Source: JAYSYM01 sp964543475 (GTDB taxonomy: Bacteria > Bdellovibrionota > Bdellovibrionia > Bdellovibrionales > JAMPXM01). From it: DNA of 64,000 bases. The stretch lies in assembly GCA_964543475.1 (NCBI GenBank), contig CAZIYJ010000004.1, forward strand, positions 1 to 64,000, given 5' to 3'. Under the pieces are notes generated by a model. It was not told where the DNA came from and made no database searches. It was given only the letters and a program-made list of their open reading frames with translations. This document shows, piece after piece, positions 1 to 7,907 of the stretch (the stretch's first letter is position 1; each line of letters opens with the position of its first letter). The translations under genes and the position numbers were made by a program.

Positions 1-440
1 CAAACAGTGAGGAGCTGCACAGCATCGGTGCGCCGCTTGCGAAAAAACTTGGACTCACGAGAATTGGAATTCACCACGAGCTTCTTCCTCCGGGACGACG
101 AACGTCATGGCCACACGCGGAGAGTAGCGAAGAAGAATTTGCTTTTGTGATCGAGGGTAACCCCGACGTATGGATCGATGGCGTGCTTCATCGACTTAAT
201 CCAGGTGATGCAGTTGCGTTTCCGGCGGGAACAGGAATCGCGCACACGTCTATCAACAACACCGATCGCGATGCGCGTTTGCTTGTGGTTGGTGAGAGGC
301 CTAAGCCGGAGAATAAGGTCTACTACCCGTTTCATATGGAGCGGCAGCGCGGGCGTGAGGACTTGTGGTTGGATCATCCGCGGCATCCGATGGGGCCGCA
401 TGATGGGCTGCCGGATAGGTTGCGGAAAGATAGAGTATGA
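1..440 (+). CDS. Cupin-domain protein, C-terminal part (5' truncated by window edge)
   Basis: The open frame is already running at base 3 and ends at the TGA at 438-440, so the start lies outside the window. The visible residues contain the small beta-barrel pattern of the cupin_2 family: an early HHE run, a PGR turn, an EEEFAFVIEG strand, the glycine-turn motif LNPGDAVAFPAGTGIAH, and a C-terminal tail with YYPFHMERQRG. Cupins of this type bind a metal or small sugar or acid ligand, but no substrate can be named. The last 56 codons recur at 924-1091, which suggests that its 3' end was replaced during insertion of the following lipoprotein genes. The GTG at 147 is internal, not the start. The stop overlaps the next start (ATGA). 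Confidence 0.8.
   Translation, partial: NSEELHSIGAPLAKKLGLTRIGIHHELLPPGRRTSWPHAESSEEEFAFVIEGNPDVWIDGVLHRLNPGDAVAFPAGTGIAHTSINNTDRDARLLVVGERPKPENKVYYPFHMERQRGREDLWLDHPRHPMGPHDGLPDRLRKDRV
260..427 (+). repeat. Direct repeat copy A (3' end of cupin gene)
   Basis: This 168-base stretch matches 924-1091 without gaps; I count 10 substitutions by eye. It is the intact cupin 3' end. Most differences between the copies are silent or conservative (R/K, V/I), so both copies evolved as coding sequence before they met. Confidence 0.9.
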
Positions 441-634
441 AGCGTAACTTAAAACGAGTTCTTGTATTGGTGTCGGTCTTAATTCTAGTCTTCCTAATCT
501 ACAGCTGCCGAGATTTCTTAGACGTTGATCAATGCTTAGATCGTGGAGGCTGTTGGGATTACAGCGCTCGAGCTTGTATGAAAGACGAACCTGACAGTCA
601 AGAGCGATGCGACCGCTCGAATCCCTACAGGTAG
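437..634 (+). CDS. Small putative lipoprotein, unknown function
   Basis: The 65-residue product begins with a basic segment, a strongly hydrophobic stretch (VLVLVSVLILVFLIY) and then SC, which fits a type II signal peptide with the lipid-accepting cysteine near residue 24. The short mature part is cysteine-rich (five further Cys) and acidic, with no family I recognise. The start overlaps the cupin stop by four bases. Together with the next gene it occupies the segment between the two copies of the cupin 3' end, so it was probably acquired with that segment. An exported lipoprotein is well supported; its role is unknown. Confidence 0.55.
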   Translation: MKRNLKRVLVLVSVLILVFLIYSCRDFLDVDQCLDRGGCWDYSARACMKDEPDSQERCDRSNPYR

Positions 635-648
635 GAAAAGGTTATTTT

Positions 649-915
649 ATGAATTTATCTAGCAAGTGGCTCTACCTATTCACACTCCCGCTAGTTACCG
701 GATGCGTAACTCCTGAAGTTCATCTGTTCAACGGCGCACCCGCTGACTTGCAATGCCCATCTGAAAAGGTTTACTTCCGAGAAATTGAGCTCAATAAATA
801 CGAAGCTACTGGCTGCGGAAAGAAATTTATCTACGAATGCCCACCACGTTGTGGATTCGGCGGAAGACCAGAATGCAAAAAGACTGAGATGTCGCCAGAT
901 GCCTCAGAACATTAG
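649..915 (+). CDS. Small cysteine-rich putative lipoprotein
   Basis: The start at 649 is chosen because GTAGGAAAAGG lies just upstream and the product then begins directly with a signal peptide ending in the lipobox LVTGC. The mature part of about 70 residues has Cys at several spaced positions (QCPSEK, TGCGKK, YECPPRCGFG, PECKK), consistent with disulfides in the periplasm or on the outer membrane. No family is recognised. It lies 14 bases after the preceding small lipoprotein gene and ends 8 bases before the duplicated cupin fragment, so the two genes form a small cassette. Confidence 0.6.
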   Translation: MNLSSKWLYLFTLPLVTGCVTPEVHLFNGAPADLQCPSEKVYFREIELNKYEATGCGKKFIYECPPRCGFGGRPECKKTEMSPDASEH

Positions 916-923
916 ACTTAGAG

Positions 924-1095
924 CACCGATCGCGATGCGCGTTTGCTTGTGGTTGGTGAGAAGCCAAAGCCTGAGAACAAGATCTACTATCCGTTTCATA
1001 TGGAGCGGCAGCGCGGGCGTGAGGACTTGTGGTTGGATCATCCGCGGCATCCGATGGGGCCGCATGACGGGCTACCGGATAAATTGCGGAAGTGA
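924..1095 (+). pseudogene. Duplicated 3' fragment of the cupin gene (copy B)
   Basis: These bases encode the last 56 residues of a cupin gene in frame to its own stop (TGA 1093-1095) and match 260-427 over 168 bases. There is no start codon or N-terminal part, so it is a remnant rather than a gene. The simplest reading is that the original gene ended here and the segment carrying the two lipoprotein genes arrived with a replacement 3' end from a related allele. Confidence 0.8.
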
Positions 1096-1097
1096 AT

Positions 1098-1161
1098 TCT
1101 AGAGTTTTTCCGCGCCAGCGCGGAACTTTTCTAGAATATCTGGCGCGGAAGATGAAAAAGC
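1098..1161. repeat. Dispersed palindromic repeat, copy 1
   Basis: About 64 bases here are nearly identical, in the same orientation, to 14615-14679. The unit begins TCTAGAGTTTTTCCGCGCCAG. It contains a hairpin (TTCCGCG/CGCGGAA), a longer pair TTCCGCGCCAG/CTGGCGCGGAA, and two TCTAGA boxes. A third related stem CCGCG-CAG-CGCGG follows at about 1180-1192. It lies directly after the cupin fragment. It looks like a REP- or MITE-type extragenic element; no coding capacity is seen. Confidence 0.75.
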
Positions 1162-1213
1162 TCAGTGATTTCACGAATTCCGCGCAGCGCGGATTGCGGA
1201 GTTAGCGCAATTT

Positions 1214-1257
1214 AAAAAGTGTCACGTGACACCAACAGTTCCCGGGAACTGTTGGTG
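1214..1257 (-). terminator. Palindromic terminator after the 1265-1660 gene
   Basis: A perfect 28-base palindrome centred on CCCGGG (1230-1257) is followed, reading the minus strand, by GTGTCACGTGACAC (1219-1232) and five T residues. The second hairpin plus T-run fits intrinsic termination of the minus-strand gene whose stop is at 1265. Two successive perfect palindromes are more than a simple terminator needs, so a protein-binding role is also possible. Confidence 0.6.
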
Positions 1258-1264
1258 ATTTAAC

Positions 1265-1660
1265 TCACAGGCCATTATCCCAATCACTCTCAGGCATCAG
1301 TGTGATCGTATCTTCGCTAGTCGTGTTTATTTCTGCAGATCTGATTTTCTCTGCGACTAAGTCATACAAGTCACCCGAATGCGAAACTCCAAGTTTCGCG
1401 CCTAAGGTGTTGTTATGAATGTCCATTTGGTCGTGCGGAGAATTTGCGTCGAGCTCAGTGACTGAAGTAACGAGATGAACGACTTTGGGAGAAAGATATC
1501 TTGAAACCAGTGCTGATGCGTAGGTATGTCGAAAGGCGTCTTGTGGACCGCCTCTCCTTCCCGGTAAGCCAGTTCGGCTAGCGGTAACGTACAGACTCAG
1601 GATGAAGATTAATGGCGGAAGTGCAAACGCTGTTAATACGACTGCAATTTTCCATTTCAT
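1265..1660 (-). CDS. Exported or membrane-anchored protein with a DAFRHxY / MDIHNN motif pair
   Basis: The 131-residue protein has an N-terminal hydrophobic segment (residues 5-27) that acts as an anchor or signal. The rest carries GGPQDAFRHTYASAL, then an acidic turn and HDQMDIHNNTLGAKLG. The pairing of DAFRHxxxxAL with MDxHNNxxG resembles a small conserved family found in secreted and polymorphic-toxin contexts (I recall it as DUF6973-like), but I cannot confirm this. The conserved His and Asp residues would suit a metal-dependent hydrolase; this is inference. The gene stands alone, with a palindromic terminator on its 3' side. Confidence 0.6.
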   Translation of the reverse strand: MKWKIAVVLTAFALPPLIFILSLYVTASRTGLPGRRGGPQDAFRHTYASALVSRYLSPKVVHLVTSVTELDANSPHDQMDIHNNTLGAKLGVSHSGDLYDLVAEKIRSAEINTTSEDTITLMPESDWDNGL

Positions 1661-1804
1661 TTTTCCTCCTCTAAATCTTAAAGCTGAAGGATCTTACCAG
1701 CGCGAAAGATGAAGTAAAAGACATTAAGTCCCGCATGGATTGACATTGCCTATTGTGCGCGATCCTCTTGCTGCTGCAGCTAGAAATCTTCTAAGGAGAA
1801 TCAA

Positions 1805-1963
1805 ATGAGCGTAGGAACAATACTTCTGATTATTCTGATTTTAATGTTGGTCGGTGCCTTTCCAACTTGGGGTCACAGCAAAAGCTGGGGATACGGCCCA
1901 ACCGGTGGCTTAGGGCTTATCGTTGTTATCATCCTGATACTGGTTCTAACCGGGCGATTATAG
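1805..1963 (+). CDS. DUF3309-family small membrane protein
   Basis: The 52-residue protein has two hydrophobic helices separated by a short loop with PTWGHSKSWGYGPTGGLG, which is the hallmark of DUF3309 proteins (typically about 50 residues with a PTWPHSRSWGYxPSGGLG-type loop). A good ribosome site (TAAGGAGAATCAA) precedes the ATG at 1805. Members are widespread small inner-membrane proteins of unknown function, often seen with stress genes. Confidence 0.8.
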   Translation: MSVGTILLIILILMLVGAFPTWGHSKSWGYGPTGGLGLIVVIILILVLTGRL

Positions 1964-2031
1964 CTTCGTCCGGACCTGTGATTAGCGGGGCCGCAAAAAA
2001 TCGATATCAACTTGAGACTCGAGTTTGCATT

Positions 2032-2055
2032 AACTCCTTTTGAGAAAAAGGAGTT
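2032..2055 (+). promoter_or_regulatory. Hairpin that buries the ribosome-binding site of the next gene
   Basis: AACTCCTTTT (2032-2041) pairs perfectly with AAAAGGAGTT (2046-2055) across a four-base loop. The AAGGAG in the right arm is the Shine-Dalgarno sequence for the ATG at 2060. The fold would hide the site, so translation may depend on temperature, another RNA or a protein. The pairing is seen directly; regulation is inferred. Confidence 0.5.
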
Positions 2056-2059
2056 AGCG

Positions 2060-2308
2060 ATGATCGATACGTTGATGTACGTTAAAAGACTAGAAGCGAT
2101 CGGAATTTCTAGAGAACAAGCCGAGATTCAGGTGCAGGTTATGGCAGAAATCGTTGATAACAATTATGCGACCAAACAAGACTTCAAAGATTTGAAAGTC
2201 GATATGGACCACAAGTTCGAGCAGCTTGAAAATCGTCTTACCATTAAGCTTGGCTCAATAATGATATTTGGATTGAGCGGCTTAGCAGCGCTTATCAAGT
2301 TTTTCTAA
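2060..2308 (+). CDS. Small coiled-coil membrane protein, DUF1640/CCDC90-like
   Basis: The start at 2060 follows AAGGAG at correct spacing; the longer frame from 2012 would put the hairpin inside the coding sequence. The 82-residue product begins MIDTLMYVKRLEAIGISREQAE, then AEIVDNNYATKQDFKDL, a heptad-rich segment, and one C-terminal transmembrane helix (about residues 63-80). This is the pattern of the bacterial DUF1640 coiled-coil family, which includes relatives of mitochondrial MCUR1/CCDC90. Function in bacteria is not established. Confidence 0.7.
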   Translation: MIDTLMYVKRLEAIGISREQAEIQVQVMAEIVDNNYATKQDFKDLKVDMDHKFEQLENRLTIKLGSIMIFGLSGLAALIKFF

Positions 2309-2430
2309 AGCAAGCTTCCGCTACTCAACGATAATGGAAAGATGCTCATAATTTAAGCCAAAGCGTGTTAAACACTTGATAGCAGTTCAAATTTTTTGCC
2401 TTCAATACCGTTCAAGCTTATAAATTTTTA

Positions 2431-3360
2431 GTGAAGAGCAAAGAGATTGATCACATAGGCAAATACACGGCTTTACTTGCGACCACCGAAGTTGGGCTTG
2501 GAAGCATTTTGCATGCTTATACTATCCCGCTTGCTGGTCATTTTCTCTCGCTCAATCAAAGTTTTCTTCTGTGTCGATCAACGCGCACCCAAACTCTTAG
2601 TTCGCCAACTACCTCTTCGGCTAATCCCTTTAAGATTTCGATGGCTGCGGCTTCGCTTAAATCACTTTCGCCAGCGGGAAAGCGCCTTACTCCGATGCTT
2701 GCGATCGCAGTTCAAGGTCTACTTTTCAATATTGGCGTCTGGCTTTTTGGACCAACGTTAATTGGTCTAACTCTCGGAAGTTTGCTGTTAAGCCTTTGGG
2801 CATTTGCGCAGCCTGTGCTTTTGTACTTTCTGATTTTCGGTAAAGGCATGATCGACGTCGCCGATTACTTTTTAAAGAATATAAGTTCGGTTGTTCCAAT
2901 CACGACCGATGTTCTTATCTATGCAGTTGTGGGATTGATTGCGACTAAATCGGCGCTTGCGGTTTTAGTAGCTTGGCTTGCGTTTAAAAAATCTGATAGC
3001 GAAGCTGAAAAATATTTTGAAAGATTACGGCAAGCTCAGCCTCTCAAATTTGCGAATAGCTCAGATCGTTCAGTTGCGTGGAGTGAAAAGCTTCGCTTGA
3101 TAGCAAAAGATATGATCCAGCCATGGTTTATTGGCTCGATAATTCTGACTGCTCTATTTTTCTATTTAACAAATCCCATGAGCATCAACTTAGTTTGGGT
3201 CTTATTAAGACCCATCGCTGTCGGATTCATTTTGTTTTACATACTTCGTTTTTTACCAATTAACCGCTGGATCTTAGCAGCTTCTAACAACTCAAAGAGC
3301 ACGATCGTTCATGGAGCAGTCCAGGCTCTTCGGTATATGAAAGAAGAGAGAAAGACTTAA
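2431..3360 (+). CDS. Integral membrane protein leading the purine operon, unknown family
   Basis: The start is a GTG at 2431. The 309-residue protein has several hydrophobic segments: about 85-105, 107-135 (possibly two), 153-180, a pair at 233-250 and 255-275, and a shorter one near the end. An N-terminal part reads VGLGSILHAYTIPLAGHFLSLNQ. I do not recognise the family. Its stop overlaps the xdhA start (TAATG), so it is translationally coupled to xanthine dehydrogenase. A transport role for purines or their products, or a membrane docking role, is plausible by context only. The region between about residues 45 and 80 is polar and Ser/Thr-rich. Confidence 0.65.
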   Translation: MKSKEIDHIGKYTALLATTEVGLGSILHAYTIPLAGHFLSLNQSFLLCRSTRTQTLSSPTTSSANPFKISMAAASLKSLSPAGKRLTPMLAIAVQGLLFNIGVWLFGPTLIGLTLGSLLLSLWAFAQPVLLYFLIFGKGMIDVADYFLKNISSVVPITTDVLIYAVVGLIATKSALAVLVAWLAFKKSDSEAEKYFERLRQAQPLKFANSSDRSVAWSEKLRLIAKDMIQPWFIGSIILTALFFYLTNPMSINLVWVLLRPIAVGFILFYILRFLPINRWILAASNNSKSTIVHGAVQALRYMKEERKT

Positions 3361-4778
3361 TGTTTCGCGATTACATTCACATAAGCATTAACGGCGAACT
3401 TCATAAGATCAGCGGCAAATCAGCATTTGCGCCACTCAGCGATCTCTTGCGATACGAGCTCCGTCTCACAGGCACAAAGATCGTTTGCGCTGAAGGCGAT
3501 TGCGGCGCTTGCACGGTCATGATTCAAAAGCCATTTCGCACAACTGACAAATTTGAATCGCTCAACTGCTGCATTAGTACCGCGTTCTTACTTGATGGCT
3601 GCCAAATTGTTACCGTCGAAGGCTTAGCGGAAGATGGAAAATTAACTGAAGTACAAGAATCAATGGTGCGAAACTTTGGCGGTCAATGCGGCTTTTGCAC
3701 GCCAGGCTTTGTCATGGCAATCACCAGCATGTACGAATCAAAAACAAAACCAAATGAACAGAATGCAAAAAACTATCTGACCGGAAACCTTTGCCGATGT
3801 ACTGGCTATACACCAATTGTTCACGCCGCACTTGATGTTGATTCTAAAAAAATAAAACCACTCAGTCAGAGACACGATTTTAAATCTTTATTTGCGAAGA
3901 TCGCGCCCGACCTCAGTCAGTCAGTAAAGATCACTTATGAAGAGAAAGAGTTTTTTGCTCCGGTGACTCTCAAAGAAGCTGCGGATTACAAAAAACAAAA
4001 TCCAAAAGTGCGAATTTTCTCTGGCGCAACTGACATCGGCGTTCAAATTAATAAAGGAAAAAATCCGGGCCAGAAACTTATGAGCCTGCACCTTATTAAA
4101 GATCTCTATGACTTAAAGCATGAAGGCGATTGGATCAAAGTCGGAGCAAAAGTAAACTTAGCAGCGCTTGAAGCCTTTATAAAAGACAAGGCACCAAAGT
4201 TTTCTGAGTTCTTACATGTCTTTGCTTCTGCACAAATCAAAAATGTAGCTACCCTTATCGGTAACATTGCCAATGGCTCACCCATCGCTGATACCACTCC
4301 TTACCTTTTGACCGCTGAGGCTGTTGTCCAGCTCTTAAGTAGCTCGGGACCTCGCGAAGTAGCCCTTATCGACTTTATCAAAGGCTATAAAGAATTTGAT
4401 TTACGTGATGACGAGTTCATTACTCACATCAAGTTTAAACAACAGCAAAACGAGAGAGTCGCAATCTATAAAATTTCTCAGCGACGCGACCTTGATATTT
4501 CTTGTGTGAACTCGAGTTTCGTTTTTAAGGTTGAGAATAACAAAATCTCTGAAGCTCGCATCGCCTACGGCGGAGTCGGCCCTAAAGCTTTACGACTGAC
4601 GTCTGTTGAAAAAAGTTTAAATGGCCAAACTGTTAACCAAAAACTTATCGAAACAGCAAAACACTTAATTGAACAAAGTGTAACGCCAATCTCAGATGTT
4701 CGCGGATCAGCAGAATTTAGAAAGCAGATCTGCCAAGATTTATTCTTACGCTTTGCTAAGGAACACTTATCAATATGA
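3360..4778 (+). CDS. xdhA: Xanthine dehydrogenase small subunit (2Fe-2S and FAD domains)
   Basis: This subunit passes electrons from the molybdenum site to FAD and NAD+ during oxidation of hypoxanthine or xanthine to urate. The plant-type ferredoxin domain has Cys43, Cys48, Cys51 and Cys70/71. The second helical 2Fe-2S domain has CGFC (110-113) and CRC (145-147). From about residue 170 a CO-dehydrogenase-type FAD domain follows, with FSGATDIGVQ and a TLIGNIANGSPIADTTP segment. The length of 472 residues is normal for the two-domain bacterial XdhA. It overlaps its neighbours on both sides by one to four bases, showing tight operon coupling. Confidence 0.95.
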   Translation: MFRDYIHISINGELHKISGKSAFAPLSDLLRYELRLTGTKIVCAEGDCGACTVMIQKPFRTTDKFESLNCCISTAFLLDGCQIVTVEGLAEDGKLTEVQESMVRNFGGQCGFCTPGFVMAITSMYESKTKPNEQNAKNYLTGNLCRCTGYTPIVHAALDVDSKKIKPLSQRHDFKSLFAKIAPDLSQSVKITYEEKEFFAPVTLKEAADYKKQNPKVRIFSGATDIGVQINKGKNPGQKLMSLHLIKDLYDLKHEGDWIKVGAKVNLAALEAFIKDKAPKFSEFLHVFASAQIKNVATLIGNIANGSPIADTTPYLLTAEAVVQLLSSSGPREVALIDFIKGYKEFDLRDDEFITHIKFKQQQNERVAIYKISQRRDLDISCVNSSFVFKVENNKISEARIAYGGVGPKALRLTSVEKSLNGQTVNQKLIETAKHLIEQSVTPISDVRGSAEFRKQICQDLFLRFAKEHLSI

Positions 4779-7114
4779 GTAAGCCTGTTATTCACGATTC
4801 ATCTGTAAGTTATGTTCTCGGCGAAGCCGAATATGTCGATGATCGCCCGCTCGTTCACGGTGAAGTGTTTGTTGATATAGTTTATAGCTCGGTCGCGCAC
4901 GGCCGAATTAAGTCAGTTGATGTGAGCGAATGCCTAAAATTACCTGGCGTGATCGCAGCCTACACATCAAAAGACTTGGTTCATAATCGCTGGGGATCGA
5001 TTTTCCACGATCAACCTTTTCTCTGCGACGACCTTGTAGAGTACGTCGGAGATGCTGTAGCGATCGTTGTAACTAATGATAAGGACCTTCTCAAAGAAGC
5101 TAAAGCGAGAGTTAAAGTTAATATCGCTCCTGAGCCCGCGATTTTCTTAATCGACGAAGCAATTGCAAAGAAAAATTTTATCGGTCCACTTCGAACCATC
5201 GCTCGCGGAGATGTCGATAAAGCTCTTAGCTCTGCTCCGCACAGGCTTAAAGGTTTTGTTGAGATGGCAGGCCAAGATCATTTCTATCTTGAGTCTCAAG
5301 CAGCCATTGCTTACCCAAAAGAAGGTGGGCAAATCGAAATCCACTCATCATCTCAACACCCGTCTGAAGTTCAACATGCAGTTGCAGAAGCTCTAGGGCT
5401 AAAGTTCAACGATGTTGTTTGCGTTGTAAAACGCATGGGCGGAGCTTTTGGCGGAAAAGAATCTCAGGCAGCCCCTTACGCTGTCTATGCAGCTCTGGTT
5501 GCGCGTAAGCTCGGGCGACCAGCCCGAATCATCGCAACGAAAGACGATGACATGATTATCACCGGAAAAAGAAATCCGTTTAAAAACTTCTACGAAGTTG
5601 GGTTTGATCAGAACGGAAAAATCTTAGCTCTTAAAGCAGAGCTTTATTCTGACGGCGGCGCTTACGCTGATCTTTCAACTGCCATCATGGAGCGCGCAAT
5701 GCTCCACTTAGACAATGCATACTTCATTCCGAATCTTACAGTCAGTGGTCAAGTTTGTAAGACCAATACGGCACCCAATACCGCCTTTAGAGGGTTCGGC
5801 GGACCTAAAGGTGTTGCAACGATCGAATCAATCATCGAAGACATAGCCCTTCACTTAAAAAAAGATGCATTCGAAATTCGTAAAGTTAACGTTTACCAAA
5901 AAGGCGAAACTACTCATTACGGCCAAGAAATAGAAGATGAGGTTTTGCCAGAACTTTTCTCTCAACTTGAAACCGAGTCAGATTATTTCAAACGCCGAAA
6001 AGAAATTGAAAAGCATAACTCTGAAGATCACAGCACTTGGCGTGGGTTATCTGCAACGGCAGTCAAATTTGGAATCTCGTTTACTACCCGCCACTTAAAT
6101 CAAGGCGGAGCTCTAGTAAATCTACTTCTTGACGGAACCGTGCAGGTTTCTACGGGCGCAACTGAAATGGGCCAAGGTGTAAATACCAAAATTGGTCAAG
6201 TCGTAGCAGATTGTCTTTCTATTCCGATCGAGAATATTCGACTCATGCCAACCTCAACCGAGAAAATTCCGAACACATCAGCTACGGCGGCTTCAAGTGG
6301 CACTGACCTTAATGGCCAGGCGGCACTCACTGCGACAAACATCTTAAAAGATCGATTGGCACGCGTGGCAACGCTTGTGTTTGAAAGGCCAATCGAGTGG
6401 CGTGGTCGCCCGACTGCAGGCGCTGGCCACGCACCCGAGATGGATTTAGACTCAGTGAAAGATATTTCAAACATCACGTTTGAAAACGGCAATGTCTTTG
6501 ATAAGCGTGATCCCTCAAAGAAAATCTCATACATCGACCTATTGACCGAAGCCTATTTAAATCGCCAGTCGTTAAGCCAACAAGGGTTCTATAGATACCC
6601 GCAAGTTCACTTTAATAAGCTAACTGGCCAAGGCCGCCCATTTTTTTATTTCACAAATGGTGTTGCAGCGAGTGAAGTTTCAGTTGATCGATTTACTGGT
6701 GAACTTAAAGTTTTACGAACTGATCTTTTGATGGACCTAGGCCGCCCTATCAATCATGAAATTGATTTAGGTCAAGTCACCGGTGCTTTTGTACAAGGAA
6801 TGGGTTGGGTTACGACCGAAAATCTATTCTACAACAAAGATGGTCTTTTGGTTTCGCACTCGCCTAGTACTTACAAAATTCCGAGCGTACATGATGTGCC
6901 GCGAACTTTTAATTGCAGGTTGATTGAGAACAATCGAAATCAAAAAAATCTTCGCGGCAGCAAAGCCGTTGGTGAACCACCACTGCTTTTAGCAGTTTCA
7001 GTGTGGACCGCTGTCAAAAATGCACTCTCATATGTGCAAAAGCAGAAAATGATTAATTTGAAAATTCCTGCAACCCAGGAACAAATTTATATGAAAATGA
7101 AAGACCTAATATGA
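4775..7114 (+). CDS. xdhB: Xanthine dehydrogenase molybdopterin-binding subunit
   Basis: The 779-residue product is the molybdenum-cofactor subunit where purine hydroxylation takes place. Visible signatures are the GGAFGGKESQ loop, the RGFGGPKG molybdopterin motif, the TGATEMGQGVNTK segment and, near the C-terminus, KAVGEPPLLL, whose Glu734 is the expected active-site base. The architecture (Ald_Xan_dh_C a/b hammerhead, then the two molybdopterin domains) and length fit bacterial XdhB. The start overlaps the xdhA stop by four bases. Substrate specificity for xanthine is supported by the neighbouring urate-degrading genes. Confidence 0.95.
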   Translation: MSKPVIHDSSVSYVLGEAEYVDDRPLVHGEVFVDIVYSSVAHGRIKSVDVSECLKLPGVIAAYTSKDLVHNRWGSIFHDQPFLCDDLVEYVGDAVAIVVTNDKDLLKEAKARVKVNIAPEPAIFLIDEAIAKKNFIGPLRTIARGDVDKALSSAPHRLKGFVEMAGQDHFYLESQAAIAYPKEGGQIEIHSSSQHPSEVQHAVAEALGLKFNDVVCVVKRMGGAFGGKESQAAPYAVYAALVARKLGRPARIIATKDDDMIITGKRNPFKNFYEVGFDQNGKILALKAELYSDGGAYADLSTAIMERAMLHLDNAYFIPNLTVSGQVCKTNTAPNTAFRGFGGPKGVATIESIIEDIALHLKKDAFEIRKVNVYQKGETTHYGQEIEDEVLPELFSQLETESDYFKRRKEIEKHNSEDHSTWRGLSATAVKFGISFTTRHLNQGGALVNLLLDGTVQVSTGATEMGQGVNTKIGQVVADCLSIPIENIRLMPTSTEKIPNTSATAASSGTDLNGQAALTATNILKDRLARVATLVFERPIEWRGRPTAGAGHAPEMDLDSVKDISNITFENGNVFDKRDPSKKISYIDLLTEAYLNRQSLSQQGFYRYPQVHFNKLTGQGRPFFYFTNGVAASEVSVDRFTGELKVLRTDLLMDLGRPINHEIDLGQVTGAFVQGMGWVTTENLFYNKDGLLVSHSPSTYKIPSVHDVPRTFNCRLIENNRNQKNLRGSKAVGEPPLLLAVSVWTAVKNALSYVQKQKMINLKIPATQEQIYMKMKDLI

Positions 7115-7124
7115 GTGGCCTAAA

Positions 7125-7907
7125 ATGAATAACTGGGTTGAAGCCGTAAATGATTTGGCGCAAAAAAGGCAAGATCACATCGTGGTGACTCTTGCCGGTA
7201 TTCGCGGAAGTGCTCCGCAAGTTGTCGGATCAAAAATGATCGTAACTGCCGATGGCCTCAACTGGGGCACAGTTGGCGGCGGAAAAATTGAAGCTCACTG
7301 CATTCGCTTTGCGCAAGATCTTCTCGCCAAAAATGGTTCAATCAGCCTAAATACCTGGAATTTACAAAAAGATATTGGCATGTCGTGCGGTGGCGAAGTC
7401 ACAATGCTTTTTGAACCACAAGTTTATTCGCAGTGGATGGTTGCAATCTTCGGTGCTGGGCATGTTTCGCAAGAGCTTTGTCGTGTTATGCAGACTTGGA
7501 ATTGTGCGATTCGAGTCTTCGACACACGCGAAGAATGGATTGAGAAGCTTCCAAAAACTTTTAACATCAAGGCCAAGCTCTCGCAAAACTTAGCAAGTGA
7601 AGTTGATTCACTACCTAAAGGTACATTTCTTTTGTCGATGACCCAAGGTCACGCTCATGATGTTCCAGTCTTAGCTCAAGCTCTTAAGCGACACCAAGAC
7701 TTTGCCTTTTTAGGAGTTATTGGCTCACAAATCAAAGGCGATAAGATCCGAAGAGAACTTAGAGAAGCTAAAGTTAGTGATGAAGGCATTGAACGAGTTA
7801 TGTGCCCGGTGGGATTGCCCTTTGGCGACAACACACCAGCAGAAATTAGCATTAGTATCGCAGCCCAATTAATTTCAATTAAACCTCAGACGGGAAACGT
7901 AAAATGA
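7125..7907 (+). CDS. xdhC: XdhC, molybdenum-cofactor insertion/sulfuration chaperone
   Basis: XdhC binds molybdopterin, helps with its sulfuration and delivers it to XdhB. The 260-residue protein shows the N-terminal XdhC/CoxI motif (GSAPQVVGSKM, GTVGGGKIEAHC), the conserved Cys in DIGMSCGG, and a C-terminal Rossmann-like part (IFGAGHVSQEL, FLGVIGSQIKGDK, CPVGLPFG). Gene order xdhA-xdhB-xdhC is standard. The gene ends in an ATGA overlap with the hydroxyisourate hydrolase gene. Confidence 0.93.
   Translation: MNNWVEAVNDLAQKRQDHIVVTLAGIRGSAPQVVGSKMIVTADGLNWGTVGGGKIEAHCIRFAQDLLAKNGSISLNTWNLQKDIGMSCGGEVTMLFEPQVYSQWMVAIFGAGHVSQELCRVMQTWNCAIRVFDTREEWIEKLPKTFNIKAKLSQNLASEVDSLPKGTFLLSMTQGHAHDVPVLAQALKRHQDFAFLGVIGSQIKGDKIRRELREAKVSDEGIERVMCPVGLPFGDNTPAEISISIAAQLISIKPQTGNVK

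Noticed and set aside
785..1102. A plus-strand frame running from the lipoprotein gene into cupin copy B
   Set aside because: It is out of frame with both the lipoprotein and the cupin fragment, so it is a chance frame.
827..1174. A 115-residue minus-strand open frame across the duplicated cupin end
   Set aside because: It is the antisense of real coding sequence and the palindromic repeat, has no ribosome site, and gives no sensible protein.
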